DNA of 64,000 nt from Rhodococcus sp. WMMA185 (GTDB lineage: Bacteria > Actinomycetota > Actinomycetes > Mycobacteriales > Mycobacteriaceae). The stretch spans positions 2,736,501 to 2,800,500 of the forward strand of contig NZ_CP017014.1 of assembly GCF_001767395.1 (NCBI RefSeq). Reading direction: 5' to 3'. The position numbers and the translations under genes are program-made. Of this stretch, positions 38,403 through 47,523 are shown one piece after another (positions within the stretch are counted from its first letter, which is position 1; the number at the start of each line of letters is the position of its first letter). The notes beneath the pieces are model-generated. The model had not been told where the DNA came from and made no database searches. It saw only the letters and a program-made list of their open reading frames with translations.

Positions 38403-39229
38403 CCACCACACTTTCCCGGCCCGCAGGTTCCGCAGGAACTCCGACCGTCGAGGCCGTCGACCGGGTCAGCATCCGGGACTCGGTCGCCCACACCTTCACG
38501 ATGGCCTACCGCGGCTTCCTCAAGATCAAGCACAATCCCCAGCAACTGGCCGATGTGATAGTCCAGCCGATCGTCTTCACAGCGGTATTCGCCTACATCT
38601 TCGGCGGTGCGATCTCCGGTGACGTGCAGTCGTATCTGCCGATCATCATCCCGGGCGTCCTGGTGCATACGGTGATCACGACGTCGACCGTGACCGGCAC
38701 GCAGTTGCGCGAGGACATGGACAAGGGGGTGTTCGACCGGTTCAGATCACTGCCGATCGCCCGGATCGCCCCGCTGTCGGGGGCGCTGATCGCCGATGTC
38801 GTCCGGTACCTGATCGCGACAACCATCACTTTCGCCACCGGTTTCGCCATGGGCTACCGCCCCCAGGGCGGCATCGTCAGCGTGGTGTGCGCCGCACTGT
38901 TGATCATCGTGTGCGGCTTCGCGATCAGCTGGATCTTCGCCCTCATGGGTGTGGTCATGAACAAGGCCGCCGCCGTGCAGGGCAGCTCGATGATGATCCT
39001 GTTTCCGCTGACGTTCCTGTCCAACGCATTCGTCCCGGCGGACACGATGCCGGGGTGGATGCAGGCCTTCGTCGACGTCAATCCCGTGTCGCATCTGGTC
39101 ACCGCCGTCCGCGAACTCGCGAACGACGGACACTTCGGCATCTCCTCCGTGTGGGCCCTGCTCGGCGCGACCGTGATCGCCGCGATCATGGCGCCGCTGA
39201 CGGTGTGGATTTACATGCGCAAGGCCTGA
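38399..39229 (+). CDS. DrrB-type ABC-2 exporter permease
   Basis: 276 residues with six hydrophobic segments. ABC-2 family hallmarks include YRGFLKIKHNPQQLADVIVQ, LREDMDKGVFDRFRSLPIAR and FVPADTMPGWMQAFVDVNPV. It is coupled to the ATPase gene (ATGA overlap). The convergent SARP gene begins its stop only five bases downstream. Confidence 0.92.
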
Positions 39230-39233
39230 CGGG

Positions 39234-42200
39234 TCACGAGCTCGACCCGGCGAGGATGTCGAGGATCTCGCGGTGCGCGGCGGCGCGGGACGTCCCCTCC
39301 ACGGACGCCAGCGCCGTCGCGACGCGCCCGTCACCGAGGATCGTCCGTGCCTGCGTCAGGTGCCGGTCCACGCGCATGGAAGGACAGTCCTGCCGAGCGG
39401 CAACTGTCGTGGCAAGCGCGAGTAGCCGCAGCCCCCGGCCCGGGTCTCGACCGGTGACGATGTCGACCGCGCCGACCGCGCACGCCACGGCGCCCGTCTG
39501 CGGGAGATCGCGATACCCTCCCGGCCCGAGCCGAACCAAGGCGACGGACGGCAAACGGTCCGCCAGGTCGGCGATCGGCTCGATCCGTCCAGCGAGGACG
39601 TGTGCATCGATTGCCGCCGCAGTCACGATGACCTCGTACGGGTAGACCCCCATCGCTACCGAGAGGTCGCCGGCATGTGCAGCGGCGCGCCGGTATTCGG
39701 CAAGGCCACGGTCCACGAACCCGGCGGCGAGATCCACCTCCGCCGTGCTCATCGCGAGCGACGCCTGGTTGTGCGGATCGTCGGCATGCACGAGCCCGCC
39801 GTGCGCCGGACGAAGCCGCGCGAGTTCGGCTCGTGCCTGTGAGATCTGCCCGCCTCCGACCAGTGCAGCCACTATGAATCCTCGCACCTGCAGGCTCTCG
39901 TCGAAGAGATGCAGATTCCACAGTCCCTCAGCTGAGCGCTCATAGTAGGTGATGGCCTCGACGTAGCGCCCCGACTGAGCGCAGAGGCGGCCCAGATGTT
40001 GGCTCAGCACAGCATGATCCCAGGAGTCGGGTCCCACCGTCAGCCCGAGCGCGCGCTTCGCGTCCGACTCGGAGCCGCACAGGTCGCCGCCATTCTCCCG
40101 GAGGCTGGACCGCGCCACCAACGCGAGAATACGAGCGCCCGGATCGCCCGAACGGACGGCGGTCGCGAGCAACCGACCCAATCCCCGGCCGTTCGCCGGG
40201 GTGAGTATCAGTGCCGCCGCGACCCGTAGCTGCTCGGAGATGTCGCATCGCGTGGCAAGCAAGCGCCGCAGCCGCATTCGTGCGATCGCCATCGTGCGGA
40301 CGTTTCCGTTCATCGTCCCGTTCATGGCGGCCAGCACGTAGCTGATCGCGAGGTGGTCGCCCGGAACCTCGTCGGGTGAGAGAACCGATCCGTCCAGATC
40401 CAGCACTCTCGGCGCCCAGACGGACACCTCGGAGGGGGCGCCACAACCCGCCCACGCGCCACCGAGCACCGGGAACACCGTCAAGGCGGTCCTGACCTGC
40501 CTCTCGGCCAGTGCCTGTCGCAGGACCATCCGTATGTTGTCGTGCTCGGCCCGGACAATGCGGGCCACCGAGATCTGTTTGCCGACGAAGAAATCGCGCA
40601 CAGCATCCTGGGAGAGCTGCTCGGCCCACCGGGCGGTCCGTCGCCGTACCTCTTCGGCCTCAGGCAAATCCGAGTCCATGAGCAATTGTTCTTCACCGAA
40701 CTCGCGAACGGTCTCGAGCATGTGATACCGCAGCCCCGACGAGTCGACCCCACCGGTCGGTTCGACGACCGACAGCATCGACTGGCTCGCCAGCCCTTCG
40801 AGTGCGTCCGCGACGTCCGCGACCCCACCCCACTGCGCGACCAAGGTAGCGGCGTCCAGGGTGAATCCGGAGGGGAACCGGCACAGGCGCCGTAGAGCCG
40901 CGCGTTCCGACTCCTCGAGCAGGTTCCAACTCCACTCGATGACGGCGCGCAGGGTCCGGTGGCGTGCGGGAGCCGTGCGGTCACCCGACCGCAGCAGCGC
41001 GAAGCGGTCCACGAGACGAGCGTTGATCTCCTCGACGCTCATCGTACGAATGCGCGCGGCGGCCAACTCGATCGCGAGCGGCAGCCCGTCGAGCGTTCGA
41101 CACAGCTGGGTCACCTCCGCCGGATCGAGCCTCGCCGACGGCCGGACTGCGAGCGCGCGTGTCCGGAACAGCTCGGCCGCCGGTGACGTCTCGTCGCCAA
41201 TTGCCAACGGAGGCAGAGGATACACAGCCTCGGCGGTGATCGACATCGGGGAGCGACTGGTGGCGAGCACCGTCAGTTGATCACTCGCTCCGATCAGGTC
41301 GGACACCACTTCGGCGACATCGTCGATGAGATGCTCGCAGTTGTCGAGGATCAGCAGGGTCGGCCCCGCCGACAGCGCATCACGCAGCCGCTGCGGCGCA
41401 TAGTTGATGTGCGAGCGGGTCAATGTGCCTGGGGTGAGGTTGTTCTCACTGAGACCGAGAGTGCTGTTGATGGCCGCAATCAGGTCTTCGCCGCTGCGCG
41501 ACGACGCCAGTTCGACGAGCACGACCGGCGTCCGCCCGGCCGCCCGCGCACCAAGCGCGTGCGCTATCCGGGTCTTGCCGGTGCCACCCGTCCCCAGCAC
41601 CGTGACGACACGCGAGCGCTCGAGCAGCCTTTCGAGCGCGTCCAGATCCGCCGTCCGGCCCAGCAGTTGGTTCGGCGCGGCTCGCAGCCCGATCACGCTC
41701 GGCAGTGTTGCGGGCTCAGATCCGCGTGTTGCGTTCGCCTCGTCCCGGACAGCCCGGACGGCAGGCTCCGTGTCACCGTGGCTGCCGCGAAGGATCACCG
41801 TATTGAGGTCGACGAGCCGCGCCGACGGGTCGACTCCGAGCTGATTGGCCAGCCGCTGGCGAAGACCCGCAAACACCTCCAGCGCCTCGTTGGATCGGCC
41901 CCCACCATGTAGGCACTCCATGAGCACCGCATGCGCACCCTCGTCCAATGGCGCCGCATCCGCTGCGGCGCGGGCCTTCGGGATGGCTCGCGCGAACTCG
42001 CCCAGGGCGATCAGGGCGGCAAGTTCCGTCGCAGCGAGCATGTGGCGGTGCGCCGCGGCCTCGCGCGCCAGCTCATGCGCAAGGTCACCGTCGGGTAGGT
42101 CTGCACCTGGTTCCCCGCGCCAGAGCGAGTCGGCGTGCCGCACAGTCTCGACGGCGCCGAGATGATCGCCGTCGGCGTGCTGCTCGCCCGCCGCCCGCGC

Positions 42201-42656
42201 GAGGTGTCGCGCCCTCGCGAGATCGACCTGCTCGGTCTCGAGGGTGAGCCGGTAACCCGCCGGCCCGGACTCGACGGCGCCGTCCGGCAGCACCGCGCGC
42301 AGCCGTGAGATCTGGGTATGCAGGGCGTTCGCCGGTGATTTGGGCGGTGCCTCGCCCCACACGTCCTCGACCAGAGCGGCTACGCTACGCCCGCGTCCGG
42401 GCCGGAGTGCGAGCGCGACCAGCAGACTCCGGGCCCGAGTTCCGGGAAGCGGCACCAGCACACCGCCCCTTCGGGTGGCGACGTCGCCCAGCACAGCCAC
42501 CTCGACGGCCAGTCGCGAGGTTGTGCGGATGTCCGGAATGCTCGTCACAGGCTGCACAGGCAGCCAGCCTATTGGACTGGCAGACCGAGAAACACTGGAT
42601 TCGGTGTGGGTGTGGCCTCTGGATTCAGTGTCGGTGTGGCCCGGGCTCCCGGACAT
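39234..42656 (-). CDS. SARP-family regulator with NB-ARC ATPase and TPR-like C-terminus
   Basis: 1,140 residues. An OmpR-type winged helix (about residues 50-130: RARSLLVALALRPGRGRSVA, LHTQISRLRAVLPDGAVESG) and a BTAD helical domain (~135-290) define a SARP. A NB-ARC/STAND ATPase follows (Walker A VLGTGGTGKTRIAHALG near 354; Walker B LLILDNCEHLI), then a long helical repeat region. Large SARPs of the AfsR/RedD type control secondary metabolism or export. The N-terminal ~40 residues contain GHTDTES/GHTHTES repeats and no clear ribosome site is seen, so the start may be a downstream GTG near 42550. Confidence 0.88.
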   Translation of the reverse strand: MSGSPGHTDTESRGHTHTESSVSRSASPIGWLPVQPVTSIPDIRTTSRLAVEVAVLGDVATRRGGVLVPLPGTRARSLLVALALRPGRGRSVAALVEDVWGEAPPKSPANALHTQISRLRAVLPDGAVESGPAGYRLTLETEQVDLARARHLARAAGEQHADGDHLGAVETVRHADSLWRGEPGADLPDGDLAHELAREAAAHRHMLAATELAALIALGEFARAIPKARAAADAAPLDEGAHAVLMECLHGGGRSNEALEVFAGLRQRLANQLGVDPSARLVDLNTVILRGSHGDTEPAVRAVRDEANATRGSEPATLPSVIGLRAAPNQLLGRTADLDALERLLERSRVVTVLGTGGTGKTRIAHALGARAAGRTPVVLVELASSRSGEDLIAAINSTLGLSENNLTPGTLTRSHINYAPQRLRDALSAGPTLLILDNCEHLIDDVAEVVSDLIGASDQLTVLATSRSPMSITAEAVYPLPPLAIGDETSPAAELFRTRALAVRPSARLDPAEVTQLCRTLDGLPLAIELAAARIRTMSVEEINARLVDRFALLRSGDRTAPARHRTLRAVIEWSWNLLEESERAALRRLCRFPSGFTLDAATLVAQWGGVADVADALEGLASQSMLSVVEPTGGVDSSGLRYHMLETVREFGEEQLLMDSDLPEAEEVRRRTARWAEQLSQDAVRDFFVGKQISVARIVRAEHDNIRMVLRQALAERQVRTALTVFPVLGGAWAGCGAPSEVSVWAPRVLDLDGSVLSPDEVPGDHLAISYVLAAMNGTMNGNVRTMAIARMRLRRLLATRCDISEQLRVAAALILTPANGRGLGRLLATAVRSGDPGARILALVARSSLRENGGDLCGSESDAKRALGLTVGPDSWDHAVLSQHLGRLCAQSGRYVEAITYYERSAEGLWNLHLFDESLQVRGFIVAALVGGGQISQARAELARLRPAHGGLVHADDPHNQASLAMSTAEVDLAAGFVDRGLAEYRRAAAHAGDLSVAMGVYPYEVIVTAAAIDAHVLAGRIEPIADLADRLPSVALVRLGPGGYRDLPQTGAVACAVGAVDIVTGRDPGRGLRLLALATTVAARQDCPSMRVDRHLTQARTILGDGRVATALASVEGTSRAAAHREILDILAGSSS
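42596..42643. repeat. 24-bp tandem repeat at the SARP gene start
   Basis: TGGATTCGGTGTGGGTGTGG (+CCTC) at 42596-42619 and TGGATTCAGTGTCGGTGTGG (+CCCG) at 42620-42643, 20 of 24 bases identical. It encodes the GHTDTES/GHTHTES repeat if the ATG at 42656 is used. If translation starts downstream it would be part of the promoter. Confidence 0.75.
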
Positions 42657-42671
42657 CCCCTGAGGCCCGTG

Positions 42672-43295
42672 TCACTCCGCCGTCTTGCTCGCCAGACCGG
42701 AGAACATGATGCTCACCGCGGTCTCGGAGACCTGTTCGAACGACGCCTGGCCAAGGTGCAGCTGAGTCGCCTTCCATCGCAAGGCGACGATGCCGTCCAT
42801 CATCGCCCAGAGTGCGACAGCAACCTGCGTCGGATCGGAGGGAAGCGCCATGTCGCCCGACTGCCAGGCGTCCCGCAGCAGTTGCGCGAGCCGCGCGACC
42901 TCCTTGCGCTGCAACTCACCGAGCCGCTCGCGGGCGTCGTCGTCCACCGGGTTGGCCAGGAGTTGGAACTCGCTCGGATGCTCGGACGCGAAGGTCATGT
43001 ATGCCGCCGCGATGGCCCCGGCCCGTTCCCGGGGAGTTCCCTGGGTGTCGAAGGCGTCGCCGAGGAGTTGACTGCATTCCTCCATCGCCTGCTCTCCTAC
43101 GGCGAGCAACAATTGTGATCGCCGACCGACTCGGTTGTAGATAGTCTGCACGGACATGTCGACCATGTCTGCGACAGCCTCAACCTGAACCGCTTCGATT
43201 CCACCGTCGGACAGGATCTGCCGGGCAGCACCTATGATCGCCGACCGGCTTGCCTCCGACCGTTGCCGACGACGATCTCCCGAACGCGATTGCAT
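42672..43295 (-). CDS. TetR-family transcriptional regulator
   Basis: 207 residues. The N-terminal HTH (AIIGAARQILSDGGIEAVQV then VADMVDMSVQTIYNRVGRRS) is standard TetR. A helical ligand domain of ~150 residues ends VSETAVSIMFSGLASKTAE. It is 15 bases upstream of the SARP gene on the same strand, so the two may be cotranscribed and both act on the DrrAB exporter. The ligand is unknown. Confidence 0.9.
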   Translation of the reverse strand: MQSRSGDRRRQRSEASRSAIIGAARQILSDGGIEAVQVEAVADMVDMSVQTIYNRVGRRSQLLLAVGEQAMEECSQLLGDAFDTQGTPRERAGAIAAAYMTFASEHPSEFQLLANPVDDDARERLGELQRKEVARLAQLLRDAWQSGDMALPSDPTQVAVALWAMMDGIVALRWKATQLHLGQASFEQVSETAVSIMFSGLASKTAE

Positions 43296-43343
43296 CAGGC
43301 CATCCTACGAACTGGCATCACAACATCGCGGCGGGACTCCGTG

Positions 43344-43598
43344 CTAGGAGTGTCGGTCGAAGGTCGCCCCGACCGCCCCGGCCAGGGACACGCCGAGTAC
43401 CAACAGCGTGGTCACCACAGGTGCCGCGCCGACATGGCCCCCGAGCGCGAATATGTCCAGGACGATCAACAAGACCGCGGCCACACACGCGACCGCAGCC
43501 AGTGCCACAGGAGCCCAGTTCTGCTTTCGGGCGATCGGGCGGTGGTGAGCCGGTGAGCTGTCTACCGCGGGTTCCAGAAACATCGTTGAATTGCTCAT
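43344..43598 (-). CDS. Small two-helix membrane protein
   Basis: 84 residues with two hydrophobic segments (WAPVALAAVACVAAVLLIVL and APVVTTLLVLGVSLAGAVGA), a short polar N-terminus and the tail ATFDRHS. No family recognised. It ends 48 bases before the TetR gene. A longer reading of the opposite frame over the same DNA is not membrane-like and is rejected. Confidence 0.55.
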   Translation of the reverse strand: MSNSTMFLEPAVDSSPAHHRPIARKQNWAPVALAAVACVAAVLLIVLDIFALGGHVGAAPVVTTLLVLGVSLAGAVGATFDRHS

Positions 43599-43699
43599 AC
43601 ATCAACTATATGGAAGCGAATCAAATTATGTAAGCGCCTCCAATTAGTTGTGAGGAGCGAGACACCAGGTGTCAAAGAGTGAGGAGGCGTTCCATCAGT

Positions 43700-44101
43700 T
43701 CACGCATCCAGGGATCCCTCGCCCAAACGAGGGAGGACGTCGATCCACACACGCAGTGGTGGCTCTCCGATCATGGGAACGTCGAAGAACATGAGGCGCC
43801 GCTGCGGCGACGATTCGCGCCTGTCGATTGTCGAGCACGAGATCGTCGGCTCGAAGCCGCTTGCGCACGCCACGATCACCCCGGGCTCGACCGGAGTCAA
43901 AACGCGGGTTCCCGGAACTTCGGGGTTCCAGAAGCCGGGGTTCTGCGGACCGAGCACGTCGTCGACGATTCGGAGCATGCCACGCGGAATCGACGGGGTG
44001 GCGGGCTCTGCACCGACCGGAGCCGACCCGAGGAAGACCGTCACACCGGTAAGCGCCAGAACGGCACCGATGCGCCGTCTGAAGGGAATCGGCAGGGCCA
44101 T
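43700..44101 (-). CDS. Secreted hypothetical protein
   Basis: 133 residues. MALPIPFRRRIGAVLALTGV with cleavage likely after VGAEP is a Sec signal peptide. The mature part of ~100 residues has two Cys (ACASGFEPTISC) that could form a disulfide, and ends LRVWIDVLPRLGEGSLDA. I do not recognise the family, but small secreted proteins of this layout are common in rhodococci. Its promoter must lie in the following intergenic stretch. Confidence 0.6.
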   Translation of the reverse strand: MALPIPFRRRIGAVLALTGVTVFLGSAPVGAEPATPSIPRGMLRIVDDVLGPQNPGFWNPEVPGTRVLTPVEPGVIVACASGFEPTISCSTIDRRESSPQRRLMFFDVPMIGEPPLRVWIDVLPRLGEGSLDA

Positions 44102-44635
44102 GTCGGAGCTCCTTGATCAGCGAACGTGCGAGAATGCGCCCTCACGATAGCCGCCGACTGCTGTGGCAGACCTGGGGTCTGGTTTTACGTGCACCGCAGA
44201 TCTCGCCCAAGCGAAGTCTCATGTCGACACCCGGACCCGTTCGGCGGTTGTGGTCGGTGAGATCGAACGCGGGAAGCCATTGCTGGCGAGTGCCCTGATC
44301 GGGGAACGCGGGGTGCCACCATGCCGTGTTCGACTTCAACGGCCGCACCCACGGCATCGCGAGAAACATCGACAGGGCACACGCTGCATGATGCCCCACA
44401 AAATCAGTATGAGCGAAGAGCGAGAAACCGCCCGCGTCGCAGTAATCCGAAGGCGCTTGACCACGCGCACTGTCGAACGCGCGGTCGTGATTCGGACAGG
44501 ATCAAAATGCCCTCTTGCTTCATCACACTAACGGATCTAGCTTGATCAAAGGCGCCGATGGTGGCGCCGGTCACGTTCAGGCGATGCTTCATACCGAATC
44601 ACCGGTCTGGCCGAACTTGGCAAGAGGACCTGCCC
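44102..44635. other. Intergenic region upstream of the MFS/glycosidase module
   Basis: 534 bases without a gene I can support. Several short open frames on both strands overlap each other and have no recognisable family. GGCGCCGATGGTGGCGCC at 44548-44565 is an imperfect palindrome (two GGCGCC). The 3' end carries AGAGGAC before the first transporter. It should hold the promoters of both the secreted protein and the transporter module. Confidence 0.5.
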
Positions 44636-45943
44636 ATGGCTACCACCTCAAACAACACCGCCGGCGAGGGCGACGATCCGAACATCAAGTTGGTCGAACG
44701 CACGGACTTCGATGCACCGACCGAGATGCCCAAACCGAGGGTGATCGTTGCGTTCGGGTTCGCACAGTTCGCGCTCTTCGTCGCCCTTCTCGGTCCGCCG
44801 ACAGTCAGCATCGCAATCAAATTGACTGCCGTGGTCGGGTCCGACAACGCACCACAAGCTGCAGGGTTGGTTCTCGGAGTCGGCGCGATTGCGGCACTGA
44901 TCGCCGGTCCGATTTTCGGCTATCTATCCGACCGCACAACCGGACCTTGGGGACGCCGTCGGCCGTGGATGGTCGGCGGCAGCGTCGGCCTCGCGCTGTG
45001 CCTGCTCGTGATGGCGATCAGTGACAGCGTTCCAGTCCTGATTGTCAGCTGGTTCGTAGCACAGCTCGTCGCGAACGCAGCGTTGTCGGCCTACTTGGCC
45101 ACCATTGCTGATCAGATCCCTGCCCACCGCCACGCAAGCATGTCCGCGTTGGTGAATGTCACCCAGCAGGCAGGGATCCTCGTGGCCGTCTACGCCGTCA
45201 GTTTCCTATCTGGGAACATGATTGCAATCTTCATGGTTCCAGCCGTCATCGGCGTCATCGGCATGGCCCTGTACTCGTTCGTACTGCCGGACAAACCACT
45301 GTTGGTAAGGCCCCCGTCCCGAGGCGCCCGCGAGTGGCTCTCGCTCATCTGGGTGAACCCGCGCGAGCACCCAGACTTCGCTTGGGCGTTCCTCTCACGC
45401 TTCCTGTTCTTCATCGGCCTGTTCCTGTTCACCTCGTTCCGGCTGTTCTGGATGCAGGACCGCATAGGCCTCGATACCGATTCCGCCGCGGCGGTCGTGG
45501 CCACCGGGGTACTCATCTACACCGTGATCCTGATGATCATGGGGCAGATTGCCGGGATGGTCTCCGATCGGATCAAACGGCGCAAGCCCCTGGTCTTCGT
45601 CTCGGTCGCGATGTCCGCGGTCGGCTTCGGGCTGCTTGCCACCGTCGACACGGTAGCCGGCTTCTACTGGGTTGAGGCGCTGCTCGGGATAGGGTACGGA
45701 ATCTACTTCGGGGCCGACCTCGCCCTGGTCATCGAAGTACTCCCCGATCCCGACAATATCGCGAAGGACCTCGGGATCTTCAACATCGCCAACGCCGCTC
45801 CACAGTCGCTTGCGCCGTTGTTCGGCGCATTGTTGCTCGCCGTCGGAACGGGGGGCCAGAACTACACGCTGCTCTACATCGTCAGCGCCGTAATAGCACT
45901 GCTCGGAGCCGTCGCCATCTTGCCTGTGAAGAAGGTGAGATAA
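44636..45943 (+). CDS. MFS transporter (paralogue 1 of 3)
   Basis: 435 residues from the ATG at 44636 with AGAGGAC upstream. Twelve hydrophobic segments. The loop 2-3 motif YLSDRTTGPWGRRRPWMVGG and the later loop DRIKRRKPLVFVS are those of MFS/GPH-like sugar porters. A shared polar N-terminus with PTEMPKPRVIVAFGFAQFAL is also found in the next two transporters. The substrate is probably a glycoside or its sugar, from the linked family 3 glycosidase. Confidence 0.85.
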   Translation: MATTSNNTAGEGDDPNIKLVERTDFDAPTEMPKPRVIVAFGFAQFALFVALLGPPTVSIAIKLTAVVGSDNAPQAAGLVLGVGAIAALIAGPIFGYLSDRTTGPWGRRRPWMVGGSVGLALCLLVMAISDSVPVLIVSWFVAQLVANAALSAYLATIADQIPAHRHASMSALVNVTQQAGILVAVYAVSFLSGNMIAIFMVPAVIGVIGMALYSFVLPDKPLLVRPPSRGAREWLSLIWVNPREHPDFAWAFLSRFLFFIGLFLFTSFRLFWMQDRIGLDTDSAAAVVATGVLIYTVILMIMGQIAGMVSDRIKRRKPLVFVSVAMSAVGFGLLATVDTVAGFYWVEALLGIGYGIYFGADLALVIEVLPDPDNIAKDLGIFNIANAAPQSLAPLFGALLLAVGTGGQNYTLLYIVSAVIALLGAVAILPVKKVR

Positions 45944-45997
45944 AGCCTATCCAAACCACGGGGGCGCACTGACTTGGCAACGCCGAGAGGAGTTTTG

Positions 45998-47323
45998 ATG
46001 TCAACAGGTTCGCCAACAGGTTCTGGTGACGTCGAACGCGGAATCACAAAAAACACTCGGAATCCCCCACCAGCGGACAGTTCTGTACTCGCCCCCCCGA
46101 CTGAGATGCCCCGGATTCCATATCTGGTCGCCTTCGGATTTGCGCAGTTCGCGATCTTCGTTGCGCTCCTCGGGCCCGTATTGGTGAGCCTGGGGATCAA
46201 GCTGATATCCGTGGTCGGCGAAGATGACGCGCCGCAGGCCACGGGACTGGTGCTGGGTGTCGGCGCGATTGCCGCGATGGTCGCCAACCCCGTCTTCGGC
46301 CGCATCTCAGACCGCACCACCGGGCCCTGGGGACGCCGTCGACCGTGGATGATAGTGGGAATCGTAGGGCTCGCGGTGGCCCTACTCGCCATCGCGGTCG
46401 CCAACAGTGTGTTCCTCCTTGTCATCGGGTGGTTCGTGGCGCAGGTTTTTGCGAACGCTGCCTTTTCGGCCTACCTGGCAACCATCGCCGATCAGATTCC
46501 GCCGCAACGGCACGCAAGCATCTCCGGATATGTAAACATCACGCAGAACCTGGGAATTCTCGCCTCCACCTACATAGCCAGCTTTTTCCAATCGAACATG
46601 CTGGCGTTGTTCATGGTGCCGGCCGTCATCGGCGTGGTCGGAATGAGCGTGTTTGCGATTGTGCTCCCGGACAAGCCCCTCATGGTCAGACCACCGCGGA
46701 TGCGCGCTCACGAGTGGATCACGTTGTTCTGGGTGAACCCGCGAGAGCACCCCGACTTTCTCTGGGTTTTGCTTTCGCGGTTACTGCTCTTTATTGGCAT
46801 GTACCTATTCGTGTCGTTCCGTCTCTTCTGGGTTCAAGATCGCGTCGGACTCGAACTGAGTGCCGCAACCAACGCCGTGGCGACTGCGGTAACCATCTAC
46901 ACGATCGCTTTGTTGGCCACCACCCAGATCGCCGGCTATGTCGCCGATCGACTGAATCGCCGGAAGGCGCCGGTGTTCATATCGACGCTGATCTTCGCCA
47001 TCGCCACGCTCTTCCTGATCGGCACCGATACGGTCGGGGGCTTCTACATCATCGAAGCCGTCCTGGGCATCGCCTACGGGATCTACTTCTCCTCGAACTT
47101 CGCCCTCGTGCTTGCCGTATTGCCGGATCCCAACAACCCCGCGAAGGATCTCGGTGTGTTCAACATGGCGAACGCCGTCCCGCAGTCGCTCGCACCGCTG
47201 ATCGGTGCCGCGCTACTCGAAATCGGGAGTGGTGGGCAGAACTACACGCTACTGCTCGGTGTCGCTGGGGTGGCCGTGTTCCTCGGAGCGCTGGCGATCA
47301 TTCCTATCAAATCGGTGCGGTAA
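45998..47323 (+). CDS. MFS transporter (paralogue 2 of 3)
   Basis: 441 residues from the ATG at 45998, chosen because GAGAGGAG lies five bases before it; an in-frame TTG eight codons upstream has no such site. Same architecture as its neighbours, with ISDRTTGPWGRRRPWMIVGI and AGYVADRLNRRKAPVFISTL. It is clearly closer to paralogue 3 than to paralogue 1 (for example LPDPNNPAKDLGVFNMANAV). 54 bases separate it from paralogue 1, so they are one operon. Confidence 0.86.
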   Translation: MSTGSPTGSGDVERGITKNTRNPPPADSSVLAPPTEMPRIPYLVAFGFAQFAIFVALLGPVLVSLGIKLISVVGEDDAPQATGLVLGVGAIAAMVANPVFGRISDRTTGPWGRRRPWMIVGIVGLAVALLAIAVANSVFLLVIGWFVAQVFANAAFSAYLATIADQIPPQRHASISGYVNITQNLGILASTYIASFFQSNMLALFMVPAVIGVVGMSVFAIVLPDKPLMVRPPRMRAHEWITLFWVNPREHPDFLWVLLSRLLLFIGMYLFVSFRLFWVQDRVGLELSAATNAVATAVTIYTIALLATTQIAGYVADRLNRRKAPVFISTLIFAIATLFLIGTDTVGGFYIIEAVLGIAYGIYFSSNFALVLAVLPDPNNPAKDLGVFNMANAVPQSLAPLIGAALLEIGSGGQNYTLLLGVAGVAVFLGALAIIPIKSVR

Positions 47324-47364
47324 GCAACCCGCCGAACCGCCAAGGCCCACGAAGGAGGAAACCC

Positions 47365-47523
47365 TTGAACAGGAGCAGTTCTCAGCAAGTAGCACAGAAC
47401 TCGATGACATCTCGGCACGCAGAGTTGATCGCACCGCTCGACCTTCGGTCGAGAGTCCGACTCCTCGGGGCTTGCCGGCTCGGCAACGCGAAGAGGAGTT
47501 CTGATGTCAACAAATTCTGGTGA
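47365..47523 (+). pseudogene. Relic of a second family 3 glycosidase start
   Basis: 52-codon frame starting at TTG 47365 with a strong GAAGGAGG. The peptide contains HAELIAPLDLRSRVRLLGAC, which matches HTDLIAKLDLRSKVRLLTGA at the start of the glycosidase at 48861. After that the match stops, and the reading runs into the ribosome site and start of MFS paralogue 3. It therefore looks like the truncated 5' end of a duplicated glycosidase gene. It may still be translated as a short peptide. Confidence 0.75.

Noticed and set aside
44142-44399. Minus-strand 85-codon frame in the gap
   Set aside because: It overlaps other equally open short frames, lacks a ribosome site, and I recognise no family.
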